Assembly: GCA_037976565.1 (NCBI GenBank)
Contig: CP137668.1
Location: 200,719-264,718, forward strand
Source: Mesocentrotus franciscanus
Lineage: Eukaryota > Echinodermata > Echinoidea > Camarodonta > Strongylocentrotidae
DNA length: 64,000 nt
Reading direction: 5' to 3'
Shown: piece after piece, positions 54,546-64,000 of the stretch
Position numbering within the stretch: position 1 is the stretch's first letter
How the letters are laid out: each line of letters starts with the position of its first letter
Notes under the pieces: generated by a model
What the model was told of the DNA's origin: nothing
Databases searched by the model: none
The model's input: only the letters and a program-made list of their open reading frames with translations
Position numbers and translations under genes: made by a program

Positions 54546-54856
54546 ACATGTGGCATAAAAATCTGTCCCGATTTTTATGATGTTACATGCCATATTTAGA
54601 ATATTAAGGCATTTGAAGAGCCATGCTTTTCAGGGAACATTTCTCATCTGATGTTCTTCCACACTTGAATAGTACAATGATGACGCTCACAAATTATTGT
54701 TCACCTCTTCTCAGAACTTAACCTTTTCTTTAAAGTCCTGTATGGTGGTTCAAAGTCATGCTTATACCTTGGTTTTATTCTGTAACAAACGGTGAACATG
54801 AAATGATAAATATTTTTTCGAATATGGTTGAGGATTGTGAGGATACAATTTAAAGA

Positions 54857-55371
54857 AAGTAGAATATGTTTTCATGGTGGTAACGATAGGAGAGAAAAAG
54901 ATAGTAGAATGTGATTTGATGGTAGTGAGGATAGGAGAAAAAGAGATGGTATAATGTGATTTGATGGTGGTAAGGATTGGAGAGAAAAAGATAGTAGAAT
55001 GTGGTTTGATGGTGGTAAGGATAGGAGAGAAAAAGATAGTAGAATGTGGTTTGATGGTAGTGAGGATAGGAGAGAAAAGATGGTAGAATGTGATTTGATG
55101 GTGGTAAGGATAGAGAAAAAGATAGTACAATGTGGTTTGATGGTAGTGAGGATATGAGAGAAATAGATGGTAGAATGTGGTTTGTTGGTAGTGAGGATAG
55201 GAGAGAAAAAGATGGAATGTGATATGATGGTGGTACAGATAGAGAAAAAGATAAAATGTGATTTGATGGTAGTGAGGATAGGTGAGAAAAAGATAGAATG
55301 TGATATGATGGTGGTAAGGATAGGAGAGAAAAGATAGTAGAATGTGGTTTGATGGTAGTGAGATAGGAGAG
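54857..55371. repeat. 45-bp minisatellite between RPL30 and SLC25A32
   Basis: About eleven diverged copies of a 45 bp purine-rich unit (GTGGTTTGATGGTGGTAAGG then ATAGGAGAGAAAAAGATAGT). The minus-strand Ser/Leu/Tyr/His-rich frames across it are repeat by-products. Confidence 0.9.
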
Positions 55372-55379
55372 AATCAAAG

Positions 55380-58233
55380 GGTTAAATGGTTATGACAAAA
55401 GATGAATAGATGGTGAAATATCAGATAAGTGGTTAGATAGTTGGTGTTGATTACAAAAAAATATGTTGCACAATAAATAATAAATCACTGCAATTGCTCT
55501 AAATATAAACTACAAATAGTATGCACCAAGCCACCAACATTCAACAAATTCTGGTAATAGATGAATGTACAAGGCTGTAATGACATTGCAACTCGATAGA
55601 AACTGGTTCATTGATTACAACATTTTTTTCATGTTGGGGATGTGTAGACCTTGGGGTTTAGACTTTAGACAACGCAAGTAAAACAAAAATATTTTTAAAA
55701 GGGTGACTGGTAGAAATTGGTTGTAAGACCTGCTTCAGCAACAATTGCTCTGCAGTCAATATCTCACACTTAAAGCAATATCTCAACTTCAACCCTGGAC
55801 CAAACACCCTAAACCTAACCTAAAAACCAAAGAGCAACCCTGACTGTAACACTGCGTTTTATTATGATTCTCAGAGAATATATTTCTGTTAAATTCTGTC
55901 ATTACCAGAACTTCGGATGACGTGTCTATACATTTTTTTAAAAGCATCACACATTTACATTCATCCAATAAAATAAACACAAATTTTCTCTATGAAATAC
56001 ATTTATTCATCATCATCTCACACACACAGTATGTATTATAAGCACTGATTGCACCATTCATTGTTTGAAAAGTATTCTTTGAAATGAATATAGATATCAA
56101 TTATGAAACCATACTTGATCAGAAGAAAAAAATAGCTGTTGAAAAACGGATGATACAAAGGTTGTATTGTATAAAGATCAGATATATGGCAACTCGTTCA
56201 TTTGTGTGCCTATGATGTCACATCCTCACAACTCTGTTCTTTTGTTCTATATATCCCTGCATCTTAATTTTTTATGGATTTCCTCTTGCCTTTGCACAAA
56301 TTGCATGAATTGAATTATTATTGTGTTTGACCCATTCGCATCTCTTCTTCCATAATATTTCAGGAATATTTTTGATGACTGTATAACTATACAAAAATAT
56401 CTTTCATAGGAAAAAAAATATCAAAAACACTTAATCTTATGTTTAGGAAAGAAAAATAAATGTAGTTATAAGTGGACATATGCTATATTAGTTATGCATG
56501 AGAAATTAGCATCTTGGAACTTGGAAGATAGTTAATTTAAGATGCTTATATATATATATATATATATATATATACTTGAAAATATCACAAAGTAGTGAGG
56601 GTAGAACATTGTTTCATGCACGCTTGAGTTGTCTCCATTGCACACTAATCTTCATAAAATCACATACATGTACATGTATTCTGATTTTCTCTTCACTTTT
56701 CTGATTTCCTCAAATTGGGTCAAGTTTTGTCTGCTTTTATTCAAAGTGTATTTATTTGGGGGTGCAGTTGTAATGAGTCGAAAATAATGGATCATTTGCA
56801 CAGAAAACTTTCAACTGAGGGTTGGCTTATTTTGTCTTAACAAATCTATTCTAAGAAAGTTATATAATTTTAGAGGAATAATTTTAATCATTAAAAACAT
56901 CAAATTTCAACTTTTCATTGGTATTTGCACATCTCCCCTGTATGCAGCAACATATGATAAACCAACCAGTGATCTGCCTGATTTTTTTGTATTTTTTTTT
57001 AAATTAAATTAAATACCATTACCAAATCTGTTTCTAAAATAAAGATAACAATTTCAAGAAAACAGTGTAACATTACTCATCTTAAGAGAATTACACAAAA
57101 GATGATTTGACTGTTGTATTGTGGGGGCAGCCCTTGGCCAGAATAATACATGTTTATACAAAAGGTAGAGGGCCTCAGTTCAGCATTGACTCTATTTGAA
57201 TTTTGAAAGATGGGACTGAATATCAGCGATGAATCTAGTGGTATTTTCTAAAAAAACATTAACATGCAACTACTTTGTACATGATTTCACTGTGTATCTC
57301 ATAATCCAATACACCATTTGTGACCATCATGTTTGTAGCACCTTATCATGGAATGATAACAAGATAGAGAAAACAAATGAACAACTGTATGGTATTCATT
57401 GTATCTTCTTTGCAAACAAAGATTTTCAATTGTTTCTCGGTTTGTGTTATACATGACTAATATACGTTTCAACAGTATCTATCTGCCCTATAATAAAAAT
57501 CAACTATATTTACAGGATGTGAAAATTTGATGCAACATTAAAACAAATAATAATAATTGTAAGTTTAATAGTTGATACAATAATCTTTAAACTCTGGAAA
57601 ACCCAATAACCTACGGCATGTTCACCTCAAGTAAATACAGTATTAAGGTACAATAATGAATAAATCATAATCTGAGAATATTAGATATACTTAATTTTTT
57701 CTCAACACTATACTAAAAATGTGTAAAGAGAAGTAGATGGATGTCAGAACAGAAATAATATGCTGAATTTTAAAAAATAAAGGTCAATCCCAAAACTACA
57801 CATACCAGGGGCCAGTTTCTTGAAAGCATCACAAGTCTAAGTTGGGAACATCTCATGGAAACTGATGTGAATTTTGTAAGGCAATTTTCTACGAGGTGTC
57901 CAAGAACTAGACTCATGATGGTTTTGTTAAACTTGCCCTAGGTTACTAAGTTCCCAAATATCTAAACCCTCAGTGCCAAACGATATTCTACAAATTACAT
58001 ACCGGTACAGCAAAGGGGGTTGCATAAACAGTAAGGCATACAAGAAGGAAGCATATGAAAGGCAGTAACAACTTTATAATGCTTTAATTAGTTGATGCAT
58101 ATACAAAAATGGGTTTCAAATTTTCAAAACAGAAATGAGAAATAAACTAGTCAAAGAGTACTATGGGCTTTTCAGATGATTAAGAGTGAAACTGCTGCAT
58201 CACTTTACATGAGAAATCCTGCAAGTGGAATAG
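55380..58233. other. Intergenic between RPL30 and SLC25A32, no gene seen
   Basis: AT-rich with a (TA)n run at 56547-56574. No frame with recognisable homology was found. The right part is probably SLC25A32 3' flank. Confidence 0.5.
56547..56574. repeat. (TA)n microsatellite
   Basis: Fourteen TA units in intergenic DNA. Confidence 0.95.
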
Positions 58234-58239
58234 TTTATT
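58234..58239 (-). promoter_or_regulatory. Candidate SLC25A32 polyadenylation signal
   Basis: TTTATT on the + strand reads AATAAA on the minus strand, 130 nt after the SLC25A32 stop. Confidence 0.45.
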
Positions 58240-58368
58240 TGTGAAATGTCAATCCCTCATTAACGATTGCACCACTCATTTAGATCATCTTCAAATTTAA
58301 TCTTGGCTCCCTCTGTTGTTGTAAGAGGTACTGAATGTTACTGCACCCTCTGAAACTTGTCTACTGGT

Positions 58369-61300
58369 TCATCCTTTGGCTGGTAGCAAGGCATGGGAGA
58401 TCTTCTCATATACAACAAATGTAATACAGCATGCTGGTGTCACTCTCAAGAGGTTTGGCATCAGTCCCTTGTAAAAACCTTTCCATCCTTCACCTCTGTA
58501 ACACAACACATAAAAGAAAGGATGACATGAATGTGCTTTCCTGTCATAGTAGTCATACATCATTGCAGCTAAGCAATACATGTCTTATTTTTCATAAGAG
58601 GTATGGTACGTCCCAGATATTTAATTGTTTCATGTCCTGTATGGTACCCATATGGTACCAAGAAGACAGAAATATATATGAAAATTAAAACGACATGTGT
58701 CATTTTCTTTGTATTTGATTTAACCTAACACCTAGGAGTGCTATCAACTTGATAGAACCATTGGATATACCAAAAATCTTGATGTCAGTTATATATGAGG
58801 CAAAATACATCTGAGTTGCTCCACAACAAAAATATAGGTTAAATAGAGAATGCCACATCATCAACCTGCCAATTTGTCTCTATCATATAGTGATCTTCAC
58901 AATTGTCTATATAATTGTACACCTCAATTACAATAAAAGAGGTATGGTATGAATATTTGATACATTAAAATGGGACAAATACCATACAACATATATTGAC
59001 CGAGTAATAATAACAGTGTAATGTTTTAACATATGCCAATTCAACTCCGAATGGGTTCCCAAAGTGCTTAACAAACCATTGAAATGTACATATTAAAACA
59101 GAGAGCAGCAAGTGTGACGGATACCTGTGTGTAATCTTAATTGTGTTCATGACTCCTTGGTACTGTGCATGTTGATCCTGTAACCTGGATCTTACTACTT
59201 GGTAGGGGTAAGTTGTTAATCGGCAAACATCTTGGATAATGCTGCAAAGGTGATGTACTCTAAAGCACCCTGCAAGAGAAGGAAAGAAGGATGGTTTATT
59301 ATTTAAATTTGCAATTCATCTATACCTTATCCACATGATGATGATTATTTCATATAAAGTTTTGCAAACTACACAAAAAAAAACATTGAATTTAATATTT
59401 GGTAACACACGAAAAAAATGGTGTCTGAAAATAAAGGAGCTGACAAAAAAATCATATATTTGACAGAGTTAACCCTTCAGGCAACCAAAATCCAAACTAT
59501 CATGCAAATTTATTTTAGTGTCAAACCTTGGTTAATCATAGGCTATTACTACTCCATGCAAAATTGGCAAGAGTAGCAGATTTTCTTTTAAGTGGATACA
59601 ATGGTACACTCTCTTTGTATATCAAAGAGTAGTTACATGGTCTCAATGATAGTTTAATAAATGAGTTTTTTTGTCAAATTAAATTTATGACTAGTTTAGT
59701 AAGTTATACAAACATATATTTGTATAATGGAATTCATTTGAATGAACATAATAACCAGCATATGAAGTAGTATTGTGTTAGATGGAAATCTTACCAGTTG
59801 TCCAGTTGGTGGAAGATTCATGTAGCTATTATACGATTTCTTGAGCTCCTCATATGCCATAAACTGCAATGCACCATGTGATACACCAAACAGCCCTGGC
59901 ACGAGTCCCTACAAGTTTGAAAGTAAAGTGGCAACCAAAGAATACGTTATGAACTCAAAGCAACACGATTATTTATTAAATAATAATTTAACCCCATCGT
60001 CACCAATGGGGATGGAGTCATTTTCTTACAGATTTTCTTACTAGGCCCATTAAAAACAGTACTAACATTATAATGTCACAAATATTTATTGTCAAATATT
60101 CATCCATCACACAACAATAGTTCATGATGTACAAATATATATATTTACTTGACATCTCACAAGAACTACTGTACATAGTATGCCCCATACTAGAAGTTAA
60201 TTTGCAATGGAATAGTGTCTTGTACAATGCAGACACAAATTACTATAAAGAAGTTGTTTGGACTCACCTTATACAGTCCCCGGAGTCCTTCATATCTATA
60301 GATCTTAAACAAGGCATCCAACATCCCTCGGTATCTTCTCCCTGAATGACCTGTATCTAACTTCTTGTCAATACCATCATACTGAAGACAAAGCCGGGTT
60401 TTCACAACCCAGATAGGGTTAGTTATGAAGAGAGTTAACACACCTGTAGAAAATAAGGAATTCATAAGATGAGCATGTAAGAAATGCAGAGTCTGATTGT
60501 AATAGTGGTGTAACATTGCAACTAATCTCACTCCGCACACTCAAAAATGACCGAGAGATCTGGGAAGGGACAACATTTGGTCATATCCATCCTCTTGATT
60601 ACTTTTAATTAAAAAAATATCCCATTTGAAACAGGTAGTGTGTTTGATGAACCTCAAATGATACAGAACATTCTAGTGAACTTAATTTCCAATGTCTTTT
60701 CATAATTTACTACAACTTCAATTTATAAACCTCCGACCCAAATATACTGGTCAAGATAGAAATCAAGATTCATCTTGGTGGATAAGCAAGCCTGTTTAGG
60801 ATTGATTTCTATAAATACCCAATTTGATTTATATTACTAGCCAGATAAATACACTTGATTCTCCTCTTTCATAGAAGATATAAAAATCATATAGATTGCA
60901 ATATCATTGTGGATTCTAATTTAAAGAAAGGCTTTTAAAACACAACAATGTTATTGTGGGAGCCAAGAGATAGGTATTTGAAGAGATTAATCACCTGATT
61001 CTGCAGCAGCTAACATATGATGACCAGCACCTAGTGGTGTAGATGTATCTGCCTGCATGTAAGTCTTTATTGCATTGTAACTGCAGACAAACAAAACAAA
61101 GATGAAACAGATTAAAAATTAATGAAATGCAGATGGAATGCAAAGAAACAACACCATTCATCACAAGTCGAGAATCTTGTTAAAATGCTGCAAGACTGAG
61201 CAGTCATATGTCTATCTAATTCAATGAATTGGCATTCTGTTTAGTCTGGCAAACACGAATGTGAACCTGGATTCTTTCCACAATCATTAAATCTGTACAA

Positions 61301-62524
61301 GTCTTTCTGTCATGAATACAACTGTACAGGACACCTCTCAAATTTGGTGCTATCTATCTGACACAATGGCAATGGAACAATTTGATTCCTACACACAAAT
61401 ACATTTCTATCTCTAGCCCATTCTAAGCTCCTTTACTCTTACAGCATAGTTGTGGACACATGTATTATTATCAACAATTACACAGAAACATCGGGCAATA
61501 GATTAGCTCTGAAGGCAAAACAGCAAAAATATGCTTCATTAAACAACATATTATTTAAAACCCAAATCTACAACATAAACTCACAAAAAGAAGTAGAATC
61601 CCCAAGATGCCCCAGCACCCCACACGTTGGGTATTACGCCTTGATAGAGGCCACGATAACCCTCTGTGTGACGATGCTCCTACAAGCATGGATAAGTCCA
61701 TTGTATGTGGGTCGTGCTTGGTTACCATCATTCACTGTAAAAATGACATTAGACATAAATATGGATTTATTGAATCTGAATCTAAATCAGAAGGATTCTG
61801 AATGATTTCTTTATCAGATGATATCAGATCTTCCTCATACATTCATTAATCTACTTCTCTAATTTTTAAGCTTTTATTTAAGCCACTTTGATGCCAGAAT
61901 TGTCTCCCCTTCTATTAAGTCCATAATACATATTGCATAATCCCATCAATACTAAATTGGGTGGGGGAGGTGGTAATGTGGCAATGCACATTTATTGATG
62001 GTGATTGCCATATTTTTTACTCCGAGGTTCAAAATGGTCATTAGATATGTAATCTCAAATGAATAGGCTATTGTAAATCTCTCATTCTGGGAGAGAGCAC
62101 TCTCTCCACTACAAGAATGTCATATTAGCCCTATGACTGCTCTATTTTAACAAATTATAACAATACCACTGTTCTTCTTGTTGTTTACTTGGTATGTTTA
62201 AAATACATACAACATTTTATAATGGGGCCTCTTCTTTGACTGGAAGGCTCACAATGAACTTGCAATTAAAGCATGTAATGTACTTGAAAGTTCAATCTCA
62301 GTATTCAATTTATTTCAAATATTCAAATGACTCTTAGGTCCCTCAATCAATGAGATAAATGTCACACCTTGAAACCTGATTTTAATGAGATCCAAAGGAT
62401 GAAGAACCATAGTAGACAGAACACCTCCACTGATACCAGCTACCAGATGCTCGTATTTCAATTGAGAGAAGAGCGAAGATGCCTGCTTCTGGATGTTCTC
62501 TGATGCTGCTGCTGCTGCTGCCAT
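58369..62524 (-). CDS. SLC25A32: Mitochondrial folate/FAD carrier, 7 coding exons
   Basis: Exons on minus: 62524-62368, 61734-61585, 61080-60995, 60443-60268, 59908-59795, 59269-59125 and 58495-58369 (TGA 58371-58369). The product is about 318 residues; the human protein has 315. It belongs to the SLC25 family of the inner mitochondrial membrane: three repeats of about 100 residues with signatures [20 protein letters not shown] and [10 protein letters not shown]. The NPxW variant in repeat 2, and [14 protein letters not shown] and [18 protein letters not shown] elsewhere, match the SLC25A32 subfamily rather than the pyrimidine or NAD carriers. The start is the ATG before an Ala6 run; the reading frame stays open upstream, but an acceptor lies nearby. 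Two one-base losses break the frame, in exon 2 near 61660-61665 and in exon 6 near 59219-59223. The phases of all neighbouring exons demand the missing bases. Confidence 0.95.
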
Positions 62525-62563
62525 GCTTACTATATGTCTCTTTTGACTGTAACCGTCTCCACA
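62525..62563 (-). other. SLC25A32: SLC25A32 5' UTR part of first coding exon
   Basis: A minus-strand acceptor TCCTCAG precedes 62563, with an alternative, GGTTACAG, before 62546. Either would join the non-coding first exon to the start codon at 62524. Confidence 0.45.
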
Positions 62564-62631
62564 CTGAGGATGATCATAAATAAGGCTGAATGAGATGAAA
62601 ATTATGACCAAATATAAAGTGACAGTTATGT

Positions 62632-62657
62632 TATATATATATATATATATATATATA
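62632..62657. repeat. (TA)n microsatellite
   Basis: Alternating TA run in the first SLC25A32 intron. Confidence 0.95.
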
Positions 62658-62861
62658 CAACATATATCTGTTTAAAAGTGAGATGATAAAGCTAAATATA
62701 TGTACTTGTATATGATATCACAAAGAGTAAAATACAGTGCTCTGTTCTATTCAACAGGAGGGTAAGCCTAGCGCCTATTGAATGGAATACTGCATCTTTT
62801 GCTCAATTTAATAGCTTTTTATGTTTGTTTCCTCCATCTCTCTATCTTCTCTATCATTTCG

Positions 62862-62910
62862 TTCTCCCCCTCCCTCCCTCCCCCTCTCTCTCTCTCTCTC
62901 TCTCTCTCTT
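62862..62910. repeat. (TC)n / CCCTCC run
   Basis: Short polypyrimidine repeat in the first SLC25A32 intron. Confidence 0.9.
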
Positions 62911-63575
62911 TGACTACTGAAAACTTTTTTGTAGAGGCAGAACATCAGAATGCTCATGGAGTCATCGACAATGTTGACCAAAAAACAAACAAAATATCAG
63001 TCTTTAGTTTAACTTTATTTTGATTGGGAAGAATATGCTCCAGACAGCGTGCGCTCGTTCCACAGAATCCTGAGCATGGGTAACAGCTGGGACGTCATTT
63101 GCTTGCCTTGGCTTAGCCTTATTAGTTGGAGTTTGTTTAACTTGGTTTAAACTTTAAAATAGCTCACGCAGATATCAATATGTGGGGCAATGTAAATTTA
63201 ATTTCGTAAATATACGGGTAGGAAACATTTTAAACGGGATGATAACTCCAAATAACAAACGGACTTACCGTACTTAACCGGCGTTAGCAATCCAATTTTG
63301 CATATTTACAGGTCTCCATGTAATATCTCTTATTTGCTGAGTATCAGTTCTGTGGCCCTATGGCTATGTAGGTCTATACATCATTCAATCATAGACTAGA
63401 TCTACATGCACACATAGCTGCAACGCTATCCCGGCTGTGTAATAAAAGAGGCAACACTGTGCGCTGCACATAAACCCAACATTTTTCAGATCCTGCTGTA
63501 GGATACTGTCAAATGCCTTTATACATAATTACATGGGGTAACACTACTACCAAATAATGAAGTAATGGAACTTAC

Positions 63576-63660
63576 AAGTTTCGTTGGTGAAAATTTCCAG
63601 GGTTTCCAGATATCTGAGCCTACTTTCTACCGGGAAATGATCTCGCAGTCAGCTACCATG
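63576..63660 (-). other. SLC25A32: Probable SLC25A32 non-coding first exon
   Basis: A strong minus-strand donor (AACTT then GTAAGTTCC) ends at 63576. The exon would contain ATGGTAGCTGACTGCGAGAT and a stop after ten codons, that is, a short upstream frame. TGACGT near 63679 could be a CRE half-site upstream. The 5' boundary is a guess. Confidence 0.4.
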
Positions 63661-64000
63661 CGCCATTTTCCAATTTAATGACGTATTTACAAAATGAAAG
63701 TACGGCCCTCTACGCCCGATTACAGCGCTTCCTCGCTTGGTGTTAGGGACGCGATCGGTTGTTATTAGCTTAGTCTCTGCGTACGAGCGTTTTCAGAGTT
63801 TAGTATTAAATATAATTATGTACATGACTCTGCAGCAGACGCGTACGCAGCGGGTGGGGGGGGGGGAGGATTTGGGGGTCAATTTATGTATACTTATAAA
63901 AAATAATATGTTGCCATCTGTTTTTCATGAAATGTTTTTAAAAATAGCTCAGTCCATAATTACCAAACAAGACATTCGGACAATTTTCATTTACCTCTCT
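63661..64000. other. Upstream flank of SLC25A32
   Basis: Contains the presumed SLC25A32 promoter and a G12-type run near 63855-63866. No coding region was recognised. Confidence 0.4.

Noticed and set aside
54762..55377. Minus-strand Ser/Leu/Tyr/His-rich frames
   Set aside because: They lie wholly on the 45 bp minisatellite and differ between frames only by repeat phase.

Overview
The window is animal nuclear DNA: AT-rich, intron-rich and full of simple repeats and DNA transposons. The encoded proteins are close enough to vertebrate orthologues to align by eye, and the repeats include long fold-back elements, TTAA-flanked MITEs and a Helentron-like family. A marine invertebrate deuterostome such as a sea urchin or other echinoderm fits best, but this is inference; no species-specific marker was found.

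Four protein genes are supported. (1) The last five coding exons of EXT1 (heparan-sulfate polymerase), + strand, 2690-8021; its upstream exons lie before the window. (2) Complete WDR35/IFT121 (IFT-A ciliary transport), - strand, 26 coding exons over 49714-19837. (3) Complete RPL30 (large-subunit ribosomal protein), + strand, 50069-54250, with a TOP-like non-coding first exon near 49888. (4) Complete SLC25A32 (mitochondrial folate/FAD carrier), - strand, 7 coding exons over 62524-58369. EXT1 and WDR35 converge across an 11.8 kb gene-free stretch. WDR35 and RPL30 are head to head with about 170 bp between the WDR35 start codon and the RPL30 start site, so they probably share a promoter. RPL30 and SLC25A32 converge.

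Three of the four genes carry small coding deletions, each defined by exon phase on both sides and by conserved residues: WDR35 exon 4 (1 nt), RPL30 coding exon 3 (2 nt), SLC25A32 exon 2 (1 nt) and exon 6 (1 nt). Everything else in these genes looks intact, so consensus errors in the assembly are the likeliest cause.

The introns and intergenic DNA hold the most unusual content. There are four long inverted-repeat (fold-back) elements at 1106-2056, 33665-35433, 38255-42815 and 48671-49405, a double-TIR element at 47021-47803 and a small palindrome at 33335-33445. The 4.56 kb element carries a decayed coding region with a cysteine-rich tail in its arms, plus a nested 253 bp insertion whose empty site is preserved in the opposite arm. 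Three TTAA-flanked MITE families share the terminus TTAAAGG. Two Helentron-like elements contain 151 bp tandem units studded with AGGTCA direct repeats. Large minisatellites (29, 45, 73 and about 90 bp units) and a 1.2 kb polypyrimidine tract next to an EXT1 splice donor complete the picture. I found no tRNA, rRNA or CRISPR, and no novel gene system beyond these mobile elements.
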